Shown one piece after another: positions 48,561-62,260 of a stretch of DNA of 64,000 bases. Every line of letters starts with the position of its first letter. Position 1 is the first letter of the stretch. The position numbers and the translations under genes are program-made. The stretch is from Toxonevra muliebris (lineage: Eukaryota; Arthropoda; Insecta; Diptera; Pallopteridae), in NCBI GenBank assembly GCA_963691655.1, contig OY829326.1, positions 20,138,878-20,202,877 of the forward strand. The letters are read 5' to 3'. The notes beneath the pieces are model-generated. The model had not been told where the DNA came from, searched no databases, and was given only the letters and a program-made list of their open reading frames with translations.

Positions 48561-51479
48561 AAATGAACTCAGAATCATAGTTTTTTCTGATTCCAGAACC
48601 CTAGCTCCCTGTGGTGGTTTAAATTTATTAATTTTGTTATCGTTATACTCTTTCGTAAGGCTTTATACTTACATTTCCTAAAAAATATTAGCGAGCTGTC
48701 ATTAAATTCAAAGTTTTTTTCGAGAACTAATAGTAAATTTTTTATTTTTTCTTTGCGTTATCCATGTACGAGAAGCTTTTCTAGAAAGCACCGTAACTTC
48801 ATTGGGGGTAAATTTTTTTTGAATTGGTAATCCTCAGTTAATTTTTAATAGCATCGTGTATAATTTTAGAAAATAGTTTTGTTTTCTAGTTATTTATTAT
48901 GGTGAAATTTTTGATTTCGATATTTATCTTCATTGATTATCAGAATGCGGGAATTTGCTTGATGATCTATTGGAGGCAAATCTGAAATTACAGGTTATTT
49001 TAAAATTAGTAAGCAAAGTTTGGGTAGGCTAGAAAATATTCTCGCTTGAGATAAGTTTTCTACTTTTATTACAAATCTCTGTAGGGCCCATCGTTTAGCT
49101 TAACTATCACCGACTGAAAGCAATCAAAAAATGTCTCATTCAATTAACAACAGTCTGGAAAGAGTAATAAATATCTCATTAAAAATCTAATTATCTTTTA
49201 TGTATAGTATAACACTAATTTGTGAAACTATAACAAAATTTGTACATTGCATACCAAATTATTTATATAGCAATTTTTTTTTATTTTGTACCCTGGCTAT
49301 GTTTACACAGCTTAACAACACAACAGAGAAAAAATCTAAATTGAATTGATTTGCTATTAAATTGTCAAACGCACCCATTTAACGCTTACACCAACCAAGC
49401 AGGCAGTAAGTATACCCAAGAATGAATATACTCACGGACTACATTTTGGCGCGTGGGTTGGTCAAGACTCAACACGATGCGGGCCATGTAAATAAGTAGA
49501 AGAAAATCCCCCACAGTGCGTGATTTTAAGTAAAAGAAATACAATAAAATTAAATCAAGTTTGCTTCGAGTGCGCACCCAAAAAACAAAAAACAAAAACT
49601 TTCAATTCGATTCGATTTGAATTTTCTCGCTTGTAGTATTTTTGGGTTGTGCGCAGGCGCCTGGACACACAAACAAGAAAATTTTACAAAATAGCGCGCA
49701 AGGAGCAAAAACATAAAAACAAAAATTCGAAGAAATCACAAAGTGTCCGAACACAGCAGGAGTTTTGATACCTTTAAGCTCATGTCGGCAGCGATTGCGA
49801 CTAGCAAACAAGGAAGAAAATCAACTAAGAAACTGTAGCTCTGTACAAATTTGAGTCAGTCAATAAGCCAATTGAGTTTAAGCCGCACAAATTTACCGTT
49901 TAAGCCAAATACTTTTAGTGTCTTTCTTGTATCTAAGCGATAAAAATGCGCTTAATATTAAACAACGATTTTTTATTTCGTTTTTTGCTTTGCTTTTGTT
50001 TTACTCATTGTATTTACTACCACTTTTATTTTCTGCTGTTTTTTGTTTTTTTTTTTGTCTGATATTGGCAGACAAATTGGTGCAATCAGTCTTCAGTTGT
50101 TTTAAATCACAGCTGAAACGAAGCTTTAGACTTTTCCTTCTCGCTGTTGCATTAATGTTTTATAGATTTTCACCTCTTGTTTTTGTTTCCTAGTGCTTTT
50201 TTTTTTTTAAGGCTAGCTTGAGCAATTGGCCGCTGTTTGATATGGAAAATTCTTGGCCAATTAATATCAAATTACCCCTTAAGCGTTTGTTTTTGTTGTT
50301 TTAAAGCACAGCACCCAAAATTAAAATATATGAAAATTGCTGGTAATGTGAATTTTTGCGATAAATTTTCACAGATTTTGACTGAAGTTGTTTTGTGTTT
50401 TCCTTTCGGCCTGGAACGAACGTGAGATAATTTCATGTCGGTTTTGATAATTTCGCAGCTGTTTTCTTATGTACGCTCAGCGATTTTCATTCCTTTTCTA
50501 TTTGGCAGAAAAATTAATGAATTTGCTGCACTTTTTTGAGGGGGAGTTGAGTCTGGCTGCTTTTTATTATGAGCGATTGTTTTTTGCTTGCTTACTTTTT
50601 TTTTCTAAACTACATAGCTGATATTTGAGCTGTGATAAAATTGTGTTGCAAAATACATGTCAAATTGTGAAATTTATATTTAAGTTAAGAGTTTGCAAAT
50701 AAATTGATAATGATAGGGGATGGACAGTGATGAAGTGAATGTTTGATAAATTCCTGTGCTATTACTATATGAAGTTTACATTTGTATTGTATACTTATAA
50801 TATAAGAGTATGCAAAGAGCGAAGAGCTGATGGCCAAGAAAACCCATTGTACACCAATTCGAAGAAGGTTAATTTCCAATTCAATCAAAAATAGCGTATG
50901 ACAGATTTCTCATTTGACATATACATAGATGGTGCATTCTCCCAAATAAAGTATATTTTTCCTTCTACTGATATTTCTTATTCATATTTGCAGTTGAATG
51001 TTATTTATAATATTATTAAAACAGAAAGCCATGTTCAAATAATCCTTCCATACAAAATTTTAGAACCGTACTTCAAATTGTTCCTGCGATATTCCATAAT
51101 GAATATTCAGATTAAATGGGAGGTGCCACACCCCCTTTTTCAATTCAACCCACATTTTTTCTGTAGTATAGCATTGTCAATCAACGTTCTTGTGCGAAAA
51201 TTCAGTACTGTACCATAAATGGTTCCAGATATGTACCCAAAAAAGCAGATATATACCCAAATGTGAATGTTTTTTATTCGACCATAAGAACGAATTATTT
51301 TACTAACTTCTGGAGACCTTACGAGACCGTCCGGAGCAAAATTTCATTACATTCGTGTTTCTGATAAAATTTTTCATTATTGTTTATATATTCTGTTCTT
51401 TATTTGATTTATTTTTTTCGCCCACATTTTGCTGAATGGATTTAAATACGCTGAATTTAGTTGAAAATTTATTTCATAA
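48561..51479. other. Non-coding stretch
   Basis: AT-rich with poly-T runs. The frame at 50898-51218 lacks coding features. No gene supported. Confidence 0.35.
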
Positions 51480-52122
51480 CATTTTTAAGTTAGATTAGAT
51501 TAATAGGGAGGTGTGCATTAAGTTCCCAGATCACTGCGGCCATCTAGAGCCTATTGTGATTTACCTCAAGAATTTATTGTATTTATAGTTCTCCTATGAG
51601 TTTATTTCCTTTGAGGAAATTTAATATCTTTTTAGGAGAACTATCCGCAATGTCTTGCGGTTGTAGGATAGAATTTCCTAAGTAACGAAGTCGGGTCCTC
51701 ATTAGACCTACACAGTGACATAAAATATGTTCTGCTGTTTCTTCCTAATCGTAGCATATTCGACACGTATCGTCTTGTGCTAGACCCAAGTTCGATAAGT
51801 GTTTATTGACCCTACGATGCCCTTTGTAGAACCCTGTGGCAATTTGGATTTTATTCCAGTATTGTAGCGAGTTACTTTTTAAAACTAATTTTAACGGAAC
51901 TCCATGGTAGACCGCAGAATGGTCGTGGTCCAGTGAATTCACTGGATGAGTAGTACTCTGTTGTGAAAAGCTAGACAGATTAGGACCTGTAGGCAGTCCC
52001 AAACTAGTTTGGAGGTAATTTTATATGCAGTTAGTGCAAGAAGAACCGCTTTGCTGTCAGAGTGTATGTAAATGTTCTTGCTGTGCACAGATCTGTTTTC
52101 ACACTCTCTTAGGCAGCTCAAT
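51480..52122 (-). mobile_element. LINE 3' part: RNase H and zinc knuckle
   Basis: Minus strand: IYIHSDSKAVLLALTAYK (RNase H aspartate) after the junction at 52122, then RVNKHLSNLGLAQDDTCRICYD, stop, ETAEHILCHC zinc knuckle. The 3' end has CACAATAGGC and a TAATCTAATCTAA tail. Its upstream part continues at 52918, beyond an insertion. Confidence 0.85.
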
Positions 52123-52917
52123 CAGTGGCGGATACAGGAAACATTTTTTTCGGTTCTCCATATGAACCAAAAAGCTAAAACGCGGGCTGGAGCGTTTTTT
52201 TTCTCGTTCGTGCGTGTTTTTTTTTTTTTAATTTTACCTCAACTGGGAATCGAACCTGAGGTAGATGGAACTACAGTCAAACACTCATTCACAAAGTAAC
52301 CAATGTTGAACGTCGTCGAGCTGTTTCAGAACTTGATTAGCAGCTTCTGTAGGAGATTAATTTGACGCTAAAATGGTAGTATCATCTGGATAAGTAGCTA
52401 TAGTAACACCATCAGTTTCAGGCAAGTCGCAGGTAAAAATCGAATAAAGAGAAGGACCCAGAACACTGCCCTGTGGTACTCCGGCTTTCACTTGACATTT
52501 GGCTGATGTTCATCATTTACTTTGACATAGAATGTTAGGACTTTAAGACCAAATAAAATGGAAATAATTTTTTAACAGCTCTTGATTTTTCGAACGCTTC
52601 TTGAATGTCCAAAAATATGGCAGAGCAATATTTTGCAATATCGTGCTTATAACGATTGGTAATTCGGAACTATATTCTTATTTTCTTGTATTATTAGCAA
52701 TCTACTACTTCGAATATTTTCGAGAATATTGCCAGCAAACTTATAGGTCTTATAGATTATTCCTTATTCTTATAATTGAAAGTAAATCATAATAACTAAT
52801 TATGTTGCCTGTTTAAGTTATTAAATTTCCAAGTGTTTGAAAATCTTTTGTAAGGGAAAATTTCCCCCTTTTCCCCCTGTTCCTCCGGTCCCCCCTACCC
52901 CCTTGTATCCGCCCCTG
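52123..52917. mobile_element. TIR element inserted in LINE, carrying RT and tRNA-like pieces
   Basis: Flanked by GCTCAAT at 52116 and 52918. Ends CAGTGGCGGATACAGG and the complement of CAGGGGCGGATACAAGG (hAT-like). Without it the LINE frame reads FQAELYAIEL-PKRV-like across the junction. Inside, 52310-52640 on the minus strand is an RT fragment from another LINE copy (AIFLDIQEAF, VPQGSVLGPSLYS, YPDD in place of YADD, then a stop). At 52246-52256 is a B box (GGTTCGATTCC on minus) of a tRNA-derived piece. The element is itself a nested composite. Confidence 0.75.
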
Positions 52918-52980
52918 GCTCAATGGCATACAACTCGGCTTGGAAAACTGAATTACCTCGTTTTTAAGTTAGAAACGATT
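52918..52980 (-). mobile_element. LINE RNase H start, severed
   Basis: Minus strand NSVFQAELYAIE, the start of a LINE RNase H, directly continuous with 52115 once the insertion is ignored. Its 5' limit is unclear. Confidence 0.7.
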
Positions 52981-55900
52981 TCATCTCCCAAAAATAAATA
53001 TTTAACTTATCCAATGTGAGATATTCGAAATAAAATTTAGTTTAATTAATTTTCTCATCTCTTTACTTTCTATTAAAAATCAATTCTCGACAAAGCGAAT
53101 TTCCCTTTCTTAGATAAACCTGAACCTAACCCAATATTCAAGATTCTAGGTGTCGGAACCAAGCCTTGGGTTCTAAATACCTACCACTCTAGACAGCAAT
53201 ATAATTATAAATTTAATGAATATGCATACAAAATACTTCTTTTTTTTAAAGTATAATAGTTGATATATGGACAACTCCCAAAATCAAATTCAATTTGAGA
53301 ATAACATGATTTTTATTATTTCTTAAAGCATGAAAAAAAAAAAATTCTCACGATTTTCCATTAGTAGCAATATTGCAGCAATCAAAGACATAAACATAAA
53401 ACACCTGTTGCTGCTGCAAAAAAAAAATGGAGCGCCACTTTTATGTAAGTAGCAACAAACACCAACAGCAAACCAAGCAACAACTGCGGGTACAGTTTAC
53501 TTACATAAAGACAGTGCTCATAAAACACGCTAGCTAACATACTTAATAGCTATTTTGCTCTCGAAATGAAAAATTCGCGCAAATCTTTGCGATGGGGTCA
53601 GTACCAAAATTTATAAGCAACAGCAGCAGCAACAGTATTAAAGCAGCAATAACAACAACAGCTGTGCAATAACTAGCAACAAGTGCTTTATATTACTTAC
53701 TTTACAATGAAATCTATTAGTCACTATGTTGCACACATGCAATTGAATACTTATTAATGTTGCAGAGAGCACACACGCTTCCACCTCAATGTTCCGAAGA
53801 CATTCATAATTTAAATGTGTGTGGATGTGTTTCCGCAATGAGCAAAAAAACACTAACATATAAACACACTTGCAAATACATATAATATTCAAATATAGAA
53901 ATAGATGCTAATAAAAACCTGCAGGTGGTCGTCACATGGAAGCAGCACACAACTCTTTATATTTTTCCTCCTCCTTTTGCTATTTGTCGCACACATGAAA
54001 GTTAGTTGCAATTGTTGCTGCGGCTGCTTACTGCTGCTACTATTGACGCCACCAACAACAACATCAACTAATGGTGTTGGTGTTTGTGTGCATGCAAATG
54101 TTGTTGCTGTTGCTGTTGATCTTGTTGCTATTGCTCATTGCTTGCTGTCGGTAGCGTCGGTGCTTTTCTTTAATAGACAAATAAGAGATTCTTTTAGAGC
54201 AGGCTTTAACTTTTTCCAGCCAGCTACTCGCTACACTATCGCCAGTGCGGCGGCGGCGTTGCACACCACTCAGCTAGAGATACTAAAGTATCTGATCAGC
54301 ATCAGATAGATACATACACATGGATGCTTGCATGCAACAACCTGCTGCAGTTCTGCAACTCACTCGTATTCGTATCTATGGCGATCGTGGAAATTTTGTA
54401 GTGGAATTTTTGTCATGAATTTATTGGTTTAGATTTTATCGCTAAAATAAATGTTACATTTTACAAGCTGCACTTATTTTGTTTTAAAACATATTAATGA
54501 CATTGTTTGCATACAAAACACACCGAAAGATAGCCAGAGATAGAGGAAGATAGAGAGAAAGAGATATATGAACTCACTGATCTTAAATATTTATGCTCAA
54601 AATGAATATGTGTGCTTGTGTGTTGTTGGCTTAGTTTAGTGCAGCAATTAAAGTTTATTGTTGCAATTTTTGTAATTGTTGGACAAATCGCACACATTGT
54701 GAACTTTGCATAATGGAATTATAAAAAACAAAATAAACTTCAAATTAAATAATTAACATTAGAGTTTTGTAGTATAATAATATAATAAAATTTGTTACAA
54801 TTTAAGATATTCATTGTAGATTGCTATCACCCAAATTTACGGAAGATTGACAGTGGGAATTTTTCGTGAAAGGCTTTATTGTAAAGCATTAAAAGATAGG
54901 AAAAATAGGTTAAAGTTTTTAACGAAAACTAACATCATACTTGAGAGATGATGCCTCTTGGCTTTGTAGGTACTACATACATATTTTAAAATCTTGTTTT
55001 TTCAGTTTTTGTTTTATTCCAGAGCAACGAGAGTAGGTGATATTGTTTAGAAGGAGTAAGGGGAGCGTATCCCGAATCTCCTCACCTCCTTGGATTCGTT
55101 AGTTTATATGGCTATGAACTCGATCGCAGAACGATAATAATCAGTCGAAGATTAGGTTGGTCAGGTTAAAGAGAAATTCTCAAAAAATTTTAGCGTCTAC
55201 GTGGCCCAAAAATTTGTCCATCATACGTGGTACCTTATGAATTTTACTCTTATGCGCTCATCTTGAATTACCTGGTCCTATTGGTAAATCTTATTAGTTC
55301 TGTTGGTAGAATCTCCTCCTACTCCTTCACTTTTCCGAACGAACAGTCTGTTTTCTAAGAAACACAGTCGACAGATCTGAATATTGAAGCATTCAGAGAA
55401 GACTTGCTGGATAATCTCGATTTCTTCTTCATGTTCACAGCTTCTACAGAAGTTAGGTGCTGAAACTTCAATATATCAATGACACAAAAACCTATAAGTA
55501 CTTCAGTTGGATTTCGACCTTGTTTCTTTTCAAGAAGGTAGAGTTTTTTTTCCTACCAATGCCTGTTGATTGTTTCCTTTTCTAACTGGTCCAAAAATTG
55601 ATTTCATTCAACTGCTTTTCTGTTCATTTCAATATTGATATGTTTGTTAATCCAACAGAGTTTAAATTTATGGGTGTTGTTTTTTCTTTATGCTTTCATT
55701 AAAGTAGCTTTAGATTGCTTTGTATCATTTGATCATATTGTCCAGTGTTTTGACTGCCGTTAAAGATTGTCTATAAAGATTGTGAACTTTGAAGAATCGA
55801 GGCTCTATATGATTATAGTGAATAGTGAAAATAATCCTTATAATTATTGAGAAGTTCTTAAGCAATCAAGAAGTTTGGAAGACCACGTGGTTTTCAGTGT

Positions 55901-56478
55901 ATCGAAAAGATCAGTATTTTAGAAGATCATTGCTGGTAAAAATCATGTGTTCTACTTCCAAAACCGGTGGATGTATTAGCTGCAGTATATTCGATGTATT
56001 GGTTTGTCTTAATTTCAGTGATGGCCACTCAGCGCAATTGGTAAAATATTTATGTATCAGAGCTTTAGAAAGTTTTTGCACTGAAACACTGAAATGTACC
56101 CAAAAAATGAGACGACGACAGCTGCACAGCTTTTTGCAAGCACATCAATCGTGTAAGTATTAAAAAGCTTAAGGCTCTTTCTGTAGTAAAGAGGACATTT
56201 GAACGTCATGGCATTGATCCCGCCAAGGTTTTGCTTGTTAAATGATTATTTTAGGATTAGTGAAAACGATAAAAACTTTGCTTGGGTCAGTCTGCAAGAA
56301 AGGAACCAGTTTTAGAAGAATGTATATCATCGCAATACCTTCGAAAAGCCTTCAAAATTTAATATTTTTTTTCGATATTGCGCTTAAAAAATTTGATTTG
56401 TGCTTTCATATGGCTGCTAGAATGATTCGACTGAAAAAAACTTTAAAAACTCTTGTAATTGTAAAAACTCAGGAGATA
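52981..56478. other. Non-coding stretch
   Basis: CAG/CTG clusters at 53615-53660 and 54010-54130. The plus frame at 53905-54309 is repeat-driven. 55020-55460 has strips such as TTAGGTTGGTCAGGTTA that may be an old LINE end. No gene supported. Confidence 0.35.
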
Positions 56479-57245
56479 CCACCTTGATCGAAAAGTTCCC
56501 GGAATTTATTCAGAAAATTAAAAATACAAGTTTATTCCTCTAAAACTATGTTGTACCCTTCAAAATAATCCCCATCGACTTATGCCAGCGCTTAATCCAA
56601 TCCTTGAAACATTTTTTATATTCGGTTTTCGGTATGTTCATCAGTGCTTCCTGTGATTTTTCCATTACTTCCTTTGGGCTGCTGAAACGCGTTCCCCGTA
56701 ATGGTTTTTGAACTCGATTGAACAGAAAGAAGTCACAGGGAGCCAAATCAGGTGAATTCGGTGGCTGTTGGATGGTATTTGTTGCATTTTTCGTCAAAAA
56801 ATTACGAATAATGATGGCACTGTGCAACGGTGCGTTATCATGGTGCAAAATCCACGAGTTTTCTGTCCACAATTCTGTTCTCTTTCGGCAAATTGCTTTA
56901 CGCAAACTCCTCATAACGCCCAAATAATACTCTCTGATGGTTATTTTGCGGTTATTGACCAAAATTTCCTTTCCTTTATCAACGTTTTCGTCGGTTTTCG
57001 ATGTCGATGGTCTGCCACTGCGTTCATCATCTTCGATTGACTCACGACCACTTTTGAACCGTTCGTGCCACTGGTAAACAACCGTTTTCTTTAGAGAATC
57101 GTTGCCGAAACACTTTTCCGACATTTCAAGCTAAATGTCAAGATATGACGCTAAGATGTACCAACTTAACAAAAAAACAGAACTTAAATCGGAACGATGG
57201 GAGCGTTACGCGGTGGTTATTCCGGGAACTTTTTGATCAAAGTGG
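56479..57245 (-). mobile_element. Mariner (rosa-like), internally deleted
   Basis: TA-flanked (56477, 57246) with TIRs of about 27 bp; ends CCACCTTGATCGAAAAGTTC and the complement of CCACTTTGATCAAAAAGTTC. The minus frame 57124-56546 (192 aa) is open but joins the second HTH (KKTVVYQWHERFKSGRESIEDDERSGRPS) directly to the mid-catalytic part (YYLGVMRSLRKAI). The first catalytic aspartate region and the extreme N-terminus are lost. The second D (WILHHDNAP) and third D region (NSPDLAPCDFFLF) remain. It cannot encode an active transposase but is still uninterrupted. Confidence 0.9.
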
Positions 57246-57247
57246 TA

Positions 57248-59553
57248 TAGCAAATTTCTTTTGAGTCTTAATTTAAAATACTTAAATAAGAACTCTAAAA
57301 TATCAGCATTTAAGATACTCAATATATTTTCGGTATAATAGATGACAGCAGGAGGTGCTGATTATCTGAACCAAAATTGGTAGAACATTGGTCAAAACTT
57401 TCCCACTAAAATCGGAAAATATATTTTTCCCCGCAAACATCAGACTTCAAGAATATGTCAATAAAATTAAAATCACAATCGCTTGTGCTGTCTGTGGAAA
57501 TTAATTTGAAAACATTTTAATTTGTACAGAAGAAACAAAATGGACCATGAATGACAACCAGTTCGATACATACACACCTTGCAACCACAAAAAAAAAAAA
57601 AATTCAAATACATTTTTTGTTTAGGTACGCAATACAAATGACATGACAAGCACTTTGCAATGGCCAAGACCAAGCAGCCGAAAAACAAGCATAAAAACAT
57701 ACAGAAAAACAAACAAACAAGATCAGAGTTGAGCAAACTTGCAGCCAGCAATAATATCCAACGGAGTAACTGGGACGTATGGCGTCACTAAAAAAACAAA
57801 TCGCTGACGCACCAGCACCGACCAAACCATAAAAAACTACGACAACGACGAGTGTGAGTTGCATTAAATTTTTAGCCAAAAAATGAATAAGTATATTTTC
57901 GACTATTTGCTTAAATTTTAAATTGTAGAATTTTGCAACATGTTGCTTAGCAGCAATAATCATTGGCAACAAATTATCATTTGCTATAGCTGTTGTTACT
58001 GTTGCTGTTGCTGCTATAGTGGCAGTTGTTGCAATTGTTATTGCTGCTGCAGTAGTAATATGTCAAAAAATTACTCGAATACTCGTTAAGTGCACCTACC
58101 TCTATTTAGTTGAGGTGGTCAAGTCATAATTTACAATGAGAGAGCTTTAAGTCAAAAACTAACATGTGATATGAGGGAGGCAGTGAGGAACGAATGGAGT
58201 TAGTTTCAGGTGATTAAGAACGTTTCATAAATGTTGTAATTAGTATGCAACAAGCTGTGATTTTGAAAAATTGCGAATTAGAATAACATAAATTTAGACT
58301 GTAATTATAGTCATTTATTTAAAATTGTTTTAAATGTTTTTATATCTTGATGTTTTTCTTAAGAGGAGCTTTCTCTTTTGCAACTATGTATGCATTAGTG
58401 GGAAAGCTGAAAATCTTCCAAACATCAAACTAAGTTCACCTTTATGACATTTCATCAACCCAGAAGAAAACAAGCAAATCCAAACCTCCATTCACATTAA
58501 CTTGTCATTTGTGTGCGATATTTTTCTAATGTCAAATTGCAGCAGCAACGTTGATTAATTGCATGACAGTGACAACTGCATTTTCTCGTTGTTGTGGTTA
58601 TTGCTTGCATCTCACTGCCTCCTTTTATTGCGCGTGAGTCGTCTTCGCTGCAACTTTTTTTTTCGCAATCTGCATTCACTTGACACTTGACTTTTTTCAT
58701 TTGACGTTTAACCACGTGATCATACACATATGTACATATGTAGCTGTGTGTGTTTACCTTAGCAATCACTTGTCATGTCAACCGCCTTTTTAAGCAGCAA
58801 CACCATCCATAAAAACAACAGCAACAGCAACAGCATCATCTCTGTTGCTGCTGCTGCAATATTCTACTCATTGCTGTCGCCTTTGGCTCTGAATATTTTT
58901 TTTTTTAAGTTAATGATGTGCTTTGCGGTGTTTATGTGTACATAAATCAAAAGTTTTTCCACCAAAATCGAAAAAAGAGAAACAGCTACAAAAAACGTGA
59001 AGATTACTGCAAAGCTAAATGAAATATTCATAAGTCACTTTTTGGTATGCCACTACTCATATGCAAAATGTCTGTCAGCCAGTCAGTCACTCATAAAGTG
59101 ACTTTGCTGTTGCTGTAAATTAATTATTTTTGCGCGTCTTTTTTTTTAGTCAGTTGAACCTTTCACCTTTTTTTTTGCTATTTTATTTTGTCTATTTTAT
59201 TTTGTTTTTATTGAGTTAGTATTTTGGCAATTTAAGTTTTTGTAAATTTTCTTAGAAAAAATTGCAAAAATTTGAACTTTTAAAACTTGATTTATTATGT
59301 CAAACACTTTTTGACGGTAAAAAAAGTTTTCATAATATAATTGCTACTTTTCTGAACAAAATAGAAATTTTAACGGACGGACGCTAAAGCTGACCCCCAA
59401 TTCTGATGCACCCATTCCAGTTTAACATTTAATACTAATGAAAGGAAGGATCCTATTACTTTCTGTCGAAGGCGTTTGTAGAATTTAAATTTTGAAATTG
59501 GATTTGGTATTGGAATGCATGACCATGAGTTTCATTAGCTAGTTTTATATATA
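57248..59553. other. Non-coding stretch
   Basis: CTG/CAG clusters near 57985-58050 and 58805-58860. Poly-A run at 57585. No gene supported. Confidence 0.35.
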
Positions 59554-60775
59554 CAGTCTTTTCAACAAGAGCGTGTTCGGCTTAATTGTACGAAAAAGTT
59601 TAAGTATCAAGTTGGAGTTCATTTCTTTTTGAACATTCAACATTTCATTGCGAATGGTGCTGTATAACCAATCGCAATTACAATTGCGTTGTTTAAGCAA
59701 TTTTTCAAATCGCACTCCGTGTGTGCAAAATGTCTTTAAGCTATAATTATTTGCTCACATCCAAGGGAATCCGAAATGTCCTAGGAAGGTGCTGCAAATA
59801 CCTTAAGAAGTTGAAGGCATTCGTAAAGAAATGGAACTAGCTTTTTTAAGACACCAGAATGTTTACAACTTACAAAATCATGTGCTTCTAGAGCAACATC
59901 AAAGCAGTAGGATTCGGTGTTAGCATGAGTTTTTGAAGCCAATTCTACCATTACACTTGAAGCAGCCCAACCAAAACTGGCGCTGAAGATCATTAATATA
60001 TCCCTTAGTACAATCCAAAGTCGTGAAAGTGAATTCCAAATTGAATTCTGAGCTACCATAACCAAACCCTTACTGACAGCAAAACAAACAAAAAAATGTC
60101 AGGTGTGGAGTGCCAAACATATGGATAATGATTAGATCGATGTTGTCTTTACAGACGAATCTTTTTTTTGACGGTAGGTACCATAAAACGAGCCTTGTCC
60201 ATTAAGGGCAGTAAAATGATTCTGAGATAAGTTAAGCATCTAGGAAAAGCTCATGTTTGGGGATGCTTTTCAAAACAGAGTTTCACCAGGATAATCATGT
60301 TTACGAGAAATTTGAATATCCAGAACATGATCCATTTATGCCAGCATAGACTCTTATCTTCTGCCAATAACTGGTTTGAGAAAGGAAATCGAAATTGAAT
60401 GCTCTAAGAGCGCAGAACCCTAAAAATCAAAGTCAGGACAAGAATTTTGGAATACGCCTCTCAATCTCCAGATGCTAACCACATTGAAAATTTTTGATCA
60501 ACTATTAAGCTTAAGATGAGCAGAAAAATGCTGAGAGCATTACCCAATTAAAACGACAGTTTAAGTCAAGATGGCGGAGTTTGCCGCAATCGTACGTCGA
60601 AAAGCTAGAGATAATATGACATCGTGTTACCACGAAATTACTCCAAATTGTGGTAGCTGGACACTATATTGATCAGTCAGCGCATTGGGCAAAAAAATAT
60701 TTAAAAATAATGTGTGATATTTTTTTTGATTGGGACATTTTTTGAAGGCCGTACACGCTCTTGTTGAAAAGACTG
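59554..60775 (+). mobile_element. Tc1-like relic with 28-bp TIRs
   Basis: TA flanks; left end CAGTCTTTTCAACAAGAGCG, right end its complement with one mismatch over 28 bases. Plus strand: VVFTDESFF near 60143 and QSPDANHIENF near 60466 (catalytic E in IENF), separated by many stops. Confidence 0.85.
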
Positions 60776-60777
60776 TA

Positions 60778-61851
60778 AAACTATATAGAGATCATGTTTT
60801 TAGGAACGAGTCTGTCCAAAGTAGCAACAATTTCTCACATGATAACTATTCAAAATTATTCAACCAAGAGGTCAAAGAAAGAGCCTCTGCAGAAAAGTTT
60901 CTAGCAAGCTTTATTTCCTAATTTTAAATGAACTATCAAATCTCTGAAGCATTTGCATGTCTTTCTTAGATTTATTGATTATTTGCATCGTAATCTAAAA
61001 TAATAAAGGTCCGAAAAAGTAGTGAAACAATTTTTCTGAAACTTATAAAATATTTTTCGTTCTTCTCCCTTTTTAGTTTCGTCTATGCATTAATGAGTTA
61101 ATGCAAAATCATAGAAATGTTTTGGGGTATTATTTTTGTTTTTTTTTTTTTTTGGCTAGCCTTAATCGAAACTCAAGTGCTACTTATTTGAACTTGTTCG
61201 GCGCAGCAAAATAGGGACACACTTCACACTAGTTATTTTCAATAATTGGTGGAACTTTTCTTAACTTGAACCAAGAGTTAATTTACATATGTGAATCTTA
61301 ATTGATGTTTCTCATCACATTCTGCATTAATGACTAAATAAAGACTTTTTCAAAAATATGAATATCCTAATTGCTCTTAACCTCGCTCCCAGTTTAACAC
61401 TTTTGCGCACTAACGTAATGTTTTCCTTCCCATAAGTGCTGTCGACATCTAACAAATAATGTTAACGCCCTCTAGCAACGCGACATCTTAAACTTCACAT
61501 GCACCACTAGCAACACTGTGCAACATACAGCAACAACAACAACTAAGTTCACACCCGTGTATAACAACATGTTGTTGCTTATTAGTAACGAAAAACATGG
61601 GCGCAATTAGCCTTTAAAGTCAAGACGAAAAAGATGGTAGGTATATATGGAAAAAAACGTAAGTAGCTAACGGCAGGCAACAACGATAATGACAGTTACA
61701 ACGAACAAGAAACAAGCAATATAAACAGTAGAAAAACGTCATAGCTTAGGCTGTTAATTAATTGCAAAATAAGTTTAAGTTTAATCCAACGATGATGACG
61801 ACGACCACGACAGTGATTAAAATCCATGAAAACCTCTAAAAAGATTGTTGA
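60778..61851. other. Non-coding stretch
   Basis: AT-rich, poly-T near 61141-61154; no gene supported. Confidence 0.35.
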
Positions 61852-61911
61852 CTAGATTGGAGCAACAGCAACAGCAGCAATAGTAAGAGCGACTAAAGTA
61901 GCTGGCAACAG

Positions 61912-61942
<31 letters not shown>

Positions 61943-62184
61943 TTACACATATACTGCATGTACATGAACATCAAGCTGACCTTTTGAACTAAACAATTCA
62001 ATCGCAAATAAATATCGACAAGATGTGCGATATGTGTGCTGCAGCAAGTACTAAACATGTTGCCGAACATGTTGCTGCAAAACAACAGTGCATACTTTTG
62101 CCGCTGAGCCACTGGAGTTGTACTTGTGGCATATTGACCATTTCCTTCTTGTTGTTGTTGCTGTTGTGAGCTGCTACGATGCAC
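61852..62184 (-). CDS. Weak candidate frame, glutamine-rich start
   Basis: Starts MHRSSS then a six-glutamine run and continues 110 codons, with a GTCAGC possible donor near 61985 after LNCLVQK. The lower part is driven by a CA microsatellite (61911-61936). No family recognised; may be chance. Confidence 0.15.
61911..61936. repeat. CA dinucleotide microsatellite
   Basis: About 13 CA units. Confidence 0.9.
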
Positions 62185-62260
62185 ACAATTTTTTTTCTTT
62201 TACTTTATTACTGGTGACGATGTTATCAGCATAAAATGTACATGATTCCTTGTGGCGACA

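Noticed and set aside
53905..54309. Plus-strand frame of 134 codons
   Set aside because: Driven by CTG/GTT repeats; no domain or splice support.
59781..60065. Minus-strand frame of 94 codons
   Set aside because: Antisense inside the Tc1 relic.
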